This document shows, piece by piece, positions 52,906-59,535 of a stretch of DNA of 64,000 bases (positions within the stretch are counted from its first letter, which is position 1; every line of letters starts with the position of its first letter). Source of the DNA: Mycobacterium gallinarum (lineage in GTDB: Bacteria; Actinomycetota; Actinomycetes; Mycobacteriales; Mycobacteriaceae); NCBI RefSeq assembly GCF_010726765.1, contig NZ_AP022601.1, positions 930,001 through 994,000 of the forward strand, read 5' to 3'. The notes beneath the pieces are model-generated. The model ran no database searches. It was not told the DNA's origin and was given only the letters and a program-made list of their open reading frames with translations. The translations under genes and the position numbers were made by a program.

Positions 52906-52930
52906 TGTGGTGCGCGATACTGGGATTGAA
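52906..52930 (-). repeat. Middle attachment site: tRNA-Val 3'-end repeat between the two elements
   Basis: 25 bp identical to 46450-46474. It ends element 1 and begins element 2. The flanks differ from attL: the minus-strand downstream sequence here is GTTTTTGCAGGTCAGG, not the tRNA terminator. Confidence 0.88.
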
Positions 52931-53050
52931 TAGGTGCCCACCCGGTTTGCCAGATAGGTGTGCCACCTGGGAGTTCGGCTCGTTAACCTGCGTAAACGCC
53001 TTCAAACTGCGTGTACCTCTAACGTACCTAAGCACCCGCAACGGTAGCCT

Positions 53051-53072
53051 TATGTGGTGCATATGTGGTGCA
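53051..53072 (+). repeat. Tandem arm-site candidate of element 2
   Basis: TATGTGGTGCA repeated twice without gap, 26 bp before the integrase start. Position parallels the TTGGGCAC pair ahead of the element 1 integrase, though the sequence differs, so the two integrases probably recognise different arms. Confidence 0.6.
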
Positions 53073-53097
53073 ACAGTAGCGCGCGACAGGCCCCCTG

Positions 53098-54261
53098 ATG
53101 CCGCCCAAGAAGAAAGCCCCACCCCGGTCCACCAAGCGCAGCTTCGGGCGCCTACGGCAATTCCGCTCGGGCCGCTGGAAGGCCAGCTACACCGGCCCCG
53201 ATGGCGTGCTCTACGAGGCCCCCGCCACCTTCGCCCTCAAGCTCGACGCTGAGGCATGGTTGACGGACCGCCGCCGCGAAATCGACCGCGAACTGTGGAG
53301 CCCACCGGGCAAGGAGCAGCAGCCGCGCCGCCAGCGTGCCGTCACCTTCGCCGAATACGCCGAGCGGTGGCTGGAGACTCGCACGGTGAAGGGCCGCCCG
53401 CTGCGGCCCCGCACCCGCGAGCACTACCGCAAGCTGCTGGACGAGCACCTGGTGCCCGCTTTCGGCACCACGCCGCTGCGCGCCATCACACCCGAAGCGG
53501 TGGACCGCTGGTACGCCAAGACCTCGAACGATGCGCCCACGCTGCGCGCCCACATGTACAGCCTGCTGCGCACCATCTTGGAATCGGCACGCACCGACCG
53601 CGACCGGCTGATCGAGGTCAACCCGTGCATGATTCGAGGCGCCGCCACCGCACAGCGCAAGTCGCAGACGCGGCCCGCCAGCCTGGCTGAACTCGACACC
53701 ATCGTGGCTGCGATGCCCGAGCGGTTCCACGCCATGGTGCTGCTGGCCTCGTGGTGCGCGTTGCGCTTCGGGGAGTTGGTGGAGTTGCGGCGCCGCGATG
53801 TTGACCTCGGGCACCGGGTGGTGCGGGTGCGCCGCGCCGCCGTGCGCGTTGATGGCGGCTGGCAGGTGGGTGACCCGAAGTCTGATGCTGGGCGGCGCGA
53901 GGTCGCCATCCCGCCGCACATCGTGCCCGTACTCGAGCATCATCTGACGAAACACACTGACGTACAGCAGGATTCGCTGCTGTTTCCGGCAGACAACGGC
54001 AACCACCTACAGCCCAGCACGCTGTACCGGCATTTCTACAAGGCCCGCGCCGCCGCCAAGCGCGACGACCTGCGGTGGCACGACCTGCGGCACAGCGGCG
54101 CGGTGCTGGCCGCGCAGACGGGCGCGACCCTGGCCGAACTGATGGCCCGGCTGGGGCACTCGACCGTGGGTGCCGCCATGCGGTACCAGCACGCTGCGCA
54201 GGGTCGCGACCAAGCCATCGCCGCCGCACTGTCCAAATTGGTCGAGGGCCAAGGCGAGTAA
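53098..54261 (+). CDS. int: Tyrosine integrase of element 2
   Basis: 387 residues. Same architecture as the element 1 integrase; catalytic Arg in CALRFGELVELRRRDVDLG, WHDLRHSGAVLA, ARLGHST and Tyr in MRYQHAAQGRD. The N-terminal arm-binding part (SFGRLRQFRSGRWKASYTGPDG) is more diverged, in line with different arm sites. Both use the same tRNA-Val core. Confidence 0.95.
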   Translation: MPPKKKAPPRSTKRSFGRLRQFRSGRWKASYTGPDGVLYEAPATFALKLDAEAWLTDRRREIDRELWSPPGKEQQPRRQRAVTFAEYAERWLETRTVKGRPLRPRTREHYRKLLDEHLVPAFGTTPLRAITPEAVDRWYAKTSNDAPTLRAHMYSLLRTILESARTDRDRLIEVNPCMIRGAATAQRKSQTRPASLAELDTIVAAMPERFHAMVLLASWCALRFGELVELRRRDVDLGHRVVRVRRAAVRVDGGWQVGDPKSDAGRREVAIPPHIVPVLEHHLTKHTDVQQDSLLFPADNGNHLQPSTLYRHFYKARAAAKRDDLRWHDLRHSGAVLAAQTGATLAELMARLGHSTVGAAMRYQHAAQGRDQAIAAALSKLVEGQGE

Positions 54262-54445
54262 GCCCCGGCGGGGCGCAGGTAACACTCCCACAAGAGCGAG
54301 CTACAACGGGCTGTCAGTGCGGCGGTGTACCTTGTGTGCCGTAAGTGCAACCGCGCACCACTCCACCCGGCGCGGGTCCCTGGGTCTAGGCCAGGAGATG
54401 TCGGGGTAGGCGGCACATAGCTGCGGACGGCCAGCCGCAAGGGCA

Positions 54446-54466
54446 GGCCAACGAATTCTGTTGGCC
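54446..54466. promoter_or_regulatory. Hairpin in the int-xis leader of element 2
   Basis: GGCCAAC-N7-GTTGGCC, a perfect 7-bp stem 26 bp before the xis start, in the same position as the hairpins of element 1. The surrounding 54262-54492 holds no gene. Confidence 0.45.
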
Positions 54467-54492
54467 CACCAACCTTGTTGAAGGAAAACCGC

Positions 54493-54798
54493 ATGTCCCG
54501 CCGTAAGCCGCCGCCGCGCAAGCTCATTACCGTTGCAGAAGCTGCCGCCCACTTTGCCGTCGCGCCCAAGACCATTCGCGAGTGGATCGCCGAAGGCCGT
54601 CTGCCCGCCGTCCGGCCAGGCCCGCGCTGCATCCGCATCGACGTGGCCGACCTAGAGCGCCTGGCCCAACCCTGCGGCCCGGCTTGCGCGCCCGATCCTG
54701 TCGAGCGCATCGCCAAGCTGGTCGAGAACAGCCCACTCACCAACGACCAGGTGGACCGTCTGGCCGCCCTCCTGCGCACAGGCGGTGATGCCCGGTGA
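54493..54798 (+). CDS. xis: Excisionase-like HTH protein with C-terminal extension
   Basis: 101 residues from ATG at 54493, preceded by GAAGGA. HTH_17 domain LITVAEAAAHFAVAPKTIREWIAEGRLPAVRPGPRCIRIDV, then ~35 residues ending LTNDQVDRLAALLRTGGDA. The extension resembles the separate small protein following xis in element 1, so this is a fusion of two element 1 genes or the ancestral state that split there. Confidence 0.82.
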   Translation: MSRRKPPPRKLITVAEAAAHFAVAPKTIREWIAEGRLPAVRPGPRCIRIDVADLERLAQPCGPACAPDPVERIAKLVENSPLTNDQVDRLAALLRTGGDAR

Positions 54799-54920
54799 GT
54801 GGCCCGCCAACGAAAGCAAGCCGCCCGCTGGGAGCGAGGCGGCCTGCTAAGCGTCTGGCGAGACGCGCCCAGCATGACACACCGGCCCGACAGCAGACGG
54901 CAGCCAAGGCGGTGCGCTGA
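54795..54920 (+). CDS. Tiny basic ORF conserved between the two elements
   Basis: 41 residues from GTG overlapping the xis stop; its own TGA overlaps the next ATG (TGATG). Begins SGPPTKASRPLGARRPAKR and is very basic. Same position as the 44-residue ORF in element 1. Confidence 0.5.
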   Translation: MSGPPTKASRPLGARRPAKRLARRAQHDTPARQQTAAKAVR

Positions 54921-55339
54921 TGGGCCTGCGAAACCCGATACGGGTCATTGGTCACCCCATGCGTGAGGGCGTGTTCTGGTTGTCGGACGAGCTTGTCCGG
55001 GAAGGTGCGCACGACCGGGCGCTGGGGTCTGACGGCTACGTGGTGATCACCTACTTGCTGTCGAGGTACAGCACGCAGAAGCGTTGGGAGACTTCGGCTA
55101 ACCAGATAGGCGACCAGTTCGGCTGGGGCCGCAACGGCGACCGTGCGCGCAATGCCATTGACCGGGCCATCAAGGACCGGCGGCTGGTAAAGCGGCAATG
55201 CGTGCGCGACGGGAGGATCGTTGCCAAGCGGTGCGAGTACGTGGTCTGCGCCGGTGGCCGCCGGTTCACCGATGCGGAGTTGTTGGAGTGGTCGAGGCCG
55301 CTGCCGCTGCCGCCACGGAAGCGCACGGTGCCGACGTGA
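54920..55339 (+). CDS. Winged-helix protein, candidate replication/array-binding factor (element 2)
   Basis: 139 residues. NPIRVIGHPMREGVFWLSDELVREGAHDRALGSDGYVVITYLLSR, then WETSANQIGDQFGWGRNGDRARNAIDRAIKDRRLVKRQ as the DNA-binding part and CAGGRRFTDAELLEWSRPL at the end. Clearly paralogous to 48801-49235. The ATG is preceded by AAGGCGG. Located immediately upstream of its own palindrome array. Confidence 0.82.
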   Translation: MGLRNPIRVIGHPMREGVFWLSDELVREGAHDRALGSDGYVVITYLLSRYSTQKRWETSANQIGDQFGWGRNGDRARNAIDRAIKDRRLVKRQCVRDGRIVAKRCEYVVCAGGRRFTDAELLEWSRPLPLPPRKRTVPT

Positions 55340-55356
55340 TCAGGCCCGCGCACACC

Positions 55357-55525
55357 TTGCACGGTTTCCGTGCAAGACCAACGCCATTGTGTTCCACGGT
55401 TTTCGTGCAAGACGGTTGTGCTCAAGTGGCACGGTTTCCGTGCAACATGTGCGTGCCAGCCCATCACGGCTGCCGTGATAGTTGCTTGCACGGCAGCCGT
55501 GGTAGTTGCTTACACGGCTGCCGTG
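55357..55525 (+). repeat. Palindrome array of element 2, six sites
   Basis: Six sites related to TGCACGG-N3-CCGTGCA: centres at 55366, 55401, 55436, 55471, 55495 and 55519, spaced 35, 35, 35, 24 and 24 bp. The first three keep the TTT loop and last three have CTG or CAG in the middle. Spacing pattern equals that of element 1. Confidence 0.88.
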
Positions 55526-55532
55526 GAACAAA

Positions 55533-55572
55533 GGACAACCCACAGAGGACAACCCACAGAGGACAACCCACG
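55533..55572 (+). repeat. Three tandem 14-bp repeats
   Basis: GGACAACCCACAGA occurs twice in full and once as GGACAACCCACG, directly behind the array. Element 1 has a different direct repeat (TAGGAATAC twice) at the equivalent point. Confidence 0.75.
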
Positions 55573-55606
55573 CGTCGTGCACATTCGTGCAAGACGCACC
55601 CGGTTA

Positions 55607-55649
55607 CCCCTACCGAATCTGCTCAAGTGGTTACGGAAGTCGGGTACCT
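55607..55649 (+). other. Conserved post-array box, element 2
   Basis: CCCCTACCGAATCTGC then GGTTACGGAAGTCGGGTAC; aligns with 49468-49510 without gaps. Conservation outside any gene, together with the array, points to a cis-acting function. Confidence 0.6.
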
Positions 55650-55685
55650 AAGCCGGGTACCAAGACCGCGCGTAAAATCTCAGCG

Positions 55686-55853
55686 GTGGTGGGGTGTGGT
55701 GGCGGCTCATCAGCCAGCTGGCCCACACCTGGCGGTTGGCCACGCGCCACCGCAGCGCGTTCTGCGGCCCAGCGTCAACGCTGGCGGCTTAACGGGGGCC
55801 GCCTGGCGTGGCTGTGCCCGGCGGGTAGCTACGGCGAGGCTGTGGGCCTCTGA
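55686..55853 (+). CDS. Possible small protein
   Basis: 55 residues from GTG at 55686, ending RQRWRLNGGRLAWLCPAGSYGEAVGL. No family recognised, no clear ribosome-binding site; included because 55650-55890 has no better candidate. May be spurious. Confidence 0.3.
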   Translation: MVGCGGGSSASWPTPGGWPRATAARSAAQRQRWRLNGGRLAWLCPAGSYGEAVGL

Positions 55854-55892
55854 GCCGTTGCGCCATGGCGCCATACCTGTTGCGCCACAACG

Positions 55893-56336
55893 ATGCTTGG
55901 CGGCATGCCGCCACACGCGGCGGTCCCTACGGTGAGGCGCTGCCGAGACTGCAGCACGCGGCTGCTGCGCACCAACACCACCACCAGGTGCGCCGAGTGC
56001 CGCCTGATGCGCCGCAACGAGCGGCTGACCACACCGGATATGGCCGAGCGCCGTGACGCACTACTACGGACCGCCGCCATAGCGCGCCGCACCGCAGAAC
56101 TCGATGCCGAAATCTACTCCGACAGAGGAAGATCACCGATGACCGCACGTGACGACCAACTGGGGCCGGACGCAGAGCAGCACCCTGGCACCGGCAAGTG
56201 GCGCTTATTGTGGACCGGCGACAAGGTAGCCGAGGTTGTTGGGTTGTTCTCGCACGACACGGAAGCGGCTGCGCTGCAGGAAGGCCGGGCATTCGTGCGG
56301 CGCCAGCTGCGGGCGGCCCAGCGTGGTGGCCGATGA
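55893..56336 (+). CDS. Zinc-ribbon protein of element 2
   Basis: 147 residues from ATG at 55893 (ATG at 55905 also possible). VRRCRDCSTRLLRTNTTTRCAECRLMRR carries a CxxC...CxxC zinc ribbon; the C-terminal half (TGKWRLLWTGDKVAEVVGLFSHDTEAAALQEG) is compact and could be a separate fold. Overlaps the next gene's ATG. Confidence 0.6.
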   Translation: MLGGMPPHAAVPTVRRCRDCSTRLLRTNTTTRCAECRLMRRNERLTTPDMAERRDALLRTAAIARRTAELDAEIYSDRGRSPMTARDDQLGPDAEQHPGTGKWRLLWTGDKVAEVVGLFSHDTEAAALQEGRAFVRRQLRAAQRGGR

Positions 56337-57046
56337 GCGCGCAGCCTGCACCGCGACCAGCTGGCGTCACCGCTGGAGTGCCCGATCAGGCGCCCGAGGG
56401 TGGCAACACCGGTCTGGCCGGCGGTCGTCCCGCCACAGGCGATGCGGCGCTGCAGATCGAGTGCCCACAGTGCGGTGCGCAGCCGGGCCAGCCGTGCACC
56501 ATTCGCCGGTATCGCGGTCCTGACGCGCGCCACCGCGCGCGCATCGAGGCTTTCGAGGCCGCCGCAGCAGACCCAGCCAACCTGCCACCACCCTGGCCGG
56601 GCCGCGACACCTTCGAGCTGGTGTGCATGCGGTGTGGCCAACTGATCACGGCGCAGCGGCCCGGCTACGCGGCGGTGGACCGCCATGCCGCTATGCGCCG
56701 CACCGCCGCGCTGGCGCTGTGGCGGGCAGAGCACGGCGTGGCTGGCCCGCACATGCCGCCGCTGCGCTGGCGTCTCGTTCACTCGGACTGCGACAAGGTG
56801 CGACGTCAGGCGCGCGGTGACGCTCGCATTCGTGCGCAGGACTTGCGTACCACCCGGCGGCTGTTGCGCATGAGCGCGGCGCTCACCACTCGCCGGTGGG
56901 TGGCCGACACCGACTGGCGCGCGCTGGTGGCGTACATCATTCGAGGGTCGGCGGTCGTCGAGTCGAACACGGCGGCGGCCAGGCGTCACGCTGACGCGGC
57001 GGAGAATGCCGCGAAAGGCGGTGCTGCCCAGGGTTCACATGGTTGA
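56333..57046 (+). CDS. Zinc-finger protein with C-terminal helical region
   Basis: 237 residues from ATG at 56333. Contains ECPQCGAQPGQPCTIRRYRG, similar in pattern to the finger in element 1, then a second CxxC (LVCMRCGQL). The C-terminus is arginine/alanine rich. Function unknown; possibly nucleic acid binding. 57047-57309 after it contains no gene but three copies of the short motif GTCAGTAAG or close variants. Confidence 0.65.
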   Translation: MSAQPAPRPAGVTAGVPDQAPEGGNTGLAGGRPATGDAALQIECPQCGAQPGQPCTIRRYRGPDARHRARIEAFEAAAADPANLPPPWPGRDTFELVCMRCGQLITAQRPGYAAVDRHAAMRRTAALALWRAEHGVAGPHMPPLRWRLVHSDCDKVRRQARGDARIRAQDLRTTRRLLRMSAALTTRRWVADTDWRALVAYIIRGSAVVESNTAAARRHADAAENAAKGGAAQGSHG

Positions 57047-57309
57047 GGGGTAGCTGCTGAAACAGGAATCGGCTGACCGGTTTGCATTGGCGCCAAGGCC
57101 GAAACGATCGCCCCCGTGGCAGTTGCACCGCAGCCGCCACGCCGCGTGGCGCGGGGGTGACCAACTATGATCTGGTACCAACGTACCATTAGTGTCAGTA
57201 AGGCTTCGACTCAACGGCTCTCAGTCAGTAAGTGTTCAGTTGCGTTGCGCGGCAACGTGTCCGTCGAACGGGTGCAGCTGCGCTCACGGGGATCCAGGAA
57301 GGGATCACG

Positions 57310-58425
57310 ATGCCTACGAGTGTCTTCGAGTCGGCTACCTACACCAAGAGTGCAGCGGTCGCGCACGGTCGGTCCTACATGCAGGATTTGGTTCGTGCGT
57401 CGCTGAACATCGATTTCGACGGCGGCGCACGTGATCGCCTGATGCGCCATGCGAAGGACGTCCAGACCCTGCCCGAGTACGCCGAGTACCGCGACCTGTC
57501 CCGCACGGACGGCCAGGGTGGCTACGCCGTACCGCCCGCCTGGCTGATGACCCAGTACATCGAGCTGGTCCGCGCCGGTAGGGCCTTCGCCAACGTGGTT
57601 ACGAACCAGCCGCTTCCCGCTGGCACGGACAGCATTAACATTCCGCGCGTTCTGACGGGGACCGCGACTGGCGTTCAGAACGGCGACAACACCAACGTGG
57701 TGGAACAGGACTTGACGGACTCGTTCGTGAACGCCCCCGTACGCACGGTTGCTGGCCAACAGGACCTCGCAATCCAGCTCATCGAACAGAGCCCCATCGC
57801 ATTCGACGAGGTCGTCTTCCGTGACCTGGTGGCCGACTACGCAGCGCAGATTGACATGCAGGTGCTCGCGGGTACCGGGGCCAGCGGCCAAGTGCTCGGT
57901 GTGCGCGGCACCGCGGATATCGAGACGGTTGCGGTGGGTGCGCTCAACACGCAGGGCGTGTATGGCGCCATCGCGGATGCGGTACAACGCATTCACACCA
58001 AGCGGTTTATGCCACCGACCGTGATCGTGATGCATCCGCGTCGGTGGGCCTGGTTCCTCGCGCTGTTGGACACCACGAACCGACCGCTGTTCCTCCCGGC
58101 CTCGAACCATCCGCAGAACGCGGCGGGCATCCTAACGGCGGTGGCCGCCGAGCAGGTGGTCGGCAACATGCACGGCCTGCCGGTCGTCACCGACCCGAAC
58201 ATCGGTACGGCGAATGGCCCCGGCGCCAACGAGGATCTAATCTATGTGCTCCGCGCATCCGATCTGATCCTTTGGGAGTCCGGCATCCGGACCCGCGCGC
58301 TGCCGGAGACGCTCTCCGGACAGCTGACGGTCCGTCTGCAGGTCTACGGCTACCTAGCCTTTTCGGCTGCTCGCTATCCGGGCAGCGTCGCCGAGATCAC
58401 CGGGCTGACTGCGCCGACCTTCTAG
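57310..58425 (+). CDS. HK97-type phage major capsid protein
   Basis: 371 residues from ATG at 57310, preceded by GGAAGGG. TDGQGGYAVPPAWLMTQYIELV marks the start of the mature HK97 fold, followed by GTDSINIPRVLTGTATG, QLIEQSPIAFDEVVFRDL and PPTVIVMHPRRWAWFLALLD, the usual P- and A-domain signatures; N-terminal ~75 residues are probably the delta/scaffold segment. No protease, portal or terminase gene is seen next to it. 3' end overlaps the convergent nuclease gene by four bases. Confidence 0.9.
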   Translation: MPTSVFESATYTKSAAVAHGRSYMQDLVRASLNIDFDGGARDRLMRHAKDVQTLPEYAEYRDLSRTDGQGGYAVPPAWLMTQYIELVRAGRAFANVVTNQPLPAGTDSINIPRVLTGTATGVQNGDNTNVVEQDLTDSFVNAPVRTVAGQQDLAIQLIEQSPIAFDEVVFRDLVADYAAQIDMQVLAGTGASGQVLGVRGTADIETVAVGALNTQGVYGAIADAVQRIHTKRFMPPTVIVMHPRRWAWFLALLDTTNRPLFLPASNHPQNAAGILTAVAAEQVVGNMHGLPVVTDPNIGTANGPGANEDLIYVLRASDLILWESGIRTRALPETLSGQLTVRLQVYGYLAFSAARYPGSVAEITGLTAPTF

Positions 58426-59513
58426 TCGCTGGCCAAGCCGAAGTACTGGCTCACCTCATTGATCGTGAATTGATTGCGCAACTTGCAGGCGGAGTTCTGA
58501 TTTGCGAACAGGCCTGGCACAGAGAACGCCTTCGACTGATCGACTGCGTTCGACCACGAAACCGGAACAATCCACTCCTCATATAACTCGCCCTTGAACT
58601 CCTGGTCGTGGACGTAGTTGCCCTGCAAACTCAGGCCCTTCATCGGCGTTAACACTCCGTCGACATCAAGCTGTGCGTCTTTGAAAGATACAGCCGGTCC
58701 AGTGACGGTTCCGACCCCGACGTAGCCGACTTTGGGAATGTAGACGAAGATTCGCGCATCGAGCGGCAGTTGCCGAATAGTGCGGGAGTACCAGGGTGCT
58801 CCGCCAGCAGCCACGAACCCGTACTGCTGGGCATCCGCCCACTGGCGTCCACCGGCATACTCTCCGTAGTTCACGTACCAGTCGATGCCGTTCCATGTTT
58901 CCTTCTTCGCCGAACCCGAGCCGGGCTTCCTGACCTTCGTCTGCGCATCATCAATCATCCAGGTCCGAGCGATGTACTTGTGCCCAGAATCTTCGTAGTA
59001 GGTAAAGAACAACACGTTGATAGGAACCCCGTACTGCGCCAGATATGTGACAATCCGTTCTGTCGAGGCATCCATGTCGCTAGCAATAACAGTGAGTATG
59101 TGGGAATCATTTAGCGTCTCAGGGGGATTGGCGCCAAACCTGGCCTCGAAGGCCTGATCGAAGTTCAGGCCGTCCTTCCCCGGCGAATGATGTTCGTAGG
59201 TGTCGCGGACTTGATCATTCGTAAGTTGCTCGACCCAAGACCCGTAGTCAAGGACCTGTGCAACTACGTCACGCGGCGTGCGGTCACGCTTGAGTTCCAG
59301 GACGTGAACTGCACCATCACCATCGATACCTAGTAAGTCGATAATCTTGCCGGAGTCCGTCTTAACCTGGCGACCGATGATCAACAGTGACTCACCGAGC
59401 ATCGCGGGATCCGACTCAATTATGTCTTCGAGCTTGCTCTCCAATTCGATGGATGTTGCATGCACGCGCACAGGATCGTCGTCGACTCGCCACAGGGCTA
59501 TCTCAGTGGGCAT
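58422..59513 (-). CDS. PD-(D/E)XK nuclease-like protein with C-terminal PUA/EVE-like domain
   Basis: 363 residues. Residues ~45-100 (GRQVKTDSGKIIDLLGIDGDGAVHVLELKRDRTPRDVV) show a D-x(n)-E-x-K nuclease core like NucS/DUF91 proteins. The C-terminal part with WYVNYGEYAGGRQWADAQQ and ARIFVYIPKVGYVGVGTV looks like a PUA/EVE-type base-reading domain. 22 bp downstream of the restriction-modification gene on the same strand, so probably an accessory defence component. Confidence 0.7.
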   Translation of the reverse strand: MPTEIALWRVDDDPVRVHATSIELESKLEDIIESDPAMLGESLLIIGRQVKTDSGKIIDLLGIDGDGAVHVLELKRDRTPRDVVAQVLDYGSWVEQLTNDQVRDTYEHHSPGKDGLNFDQAFEARFGANPPETLNDSHILTVIASDMDASTERIVTYLAQYGVPINVLFFTYYEDSGHKYIARTWMIDDAQTKVRKPGSGSAKKETWNGIDWYVNYGEYAGGRQWADAQQYGFVAAGGAPWYSRTIRQLPLDARIFVYIPKVGYVGVGTVTGPAVSFKDAQLDVDGVLTPMKGLSLQGNYVHDQEFKGELYEEWIVPVSWSNAVDQSKAFSVPGLFANQNSACKLRNQFTINEVSQYFGLASD

Positions 59514-59535
59514 GTCACCTTCCTAAATAATCGCG

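Larger units (their letters stand above)
46450..52930 (+). mobile_element. Integrative element 1, about 6.45 kb, tRNA-Val-integrated
   Basis: Bounded by the 25-bp tRNA-Val repeats and carrying integrase, excisionase, small ORFs, a winged-helix protein with a palindrome array, zinc-finger, WhiB-like and HTH proteins, then two cargo genes on the opposite strand. It has no recognisable capsid, terminase, portal or lysis gene. Integrase arm-type repeats occur at both ends (46596-46614 and 52842-52860). Confidence 0.85.

Noticed and set aside
49248..55525. Regularly spaced repeats that could be read as a CRISPR array.
   Set aside because: Units are short palindromes of varying sequence with 24 or 35 bp centre spacing, no conserved direct repeat of CRISPR length and no cas genes.
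57310..58425. Encapsulin rather than phage capsid.
   Set aside because: No cargo-loading peptide partner, and N-terminal segment plus integrase context fit an HK97 phage or satellite capsid better.
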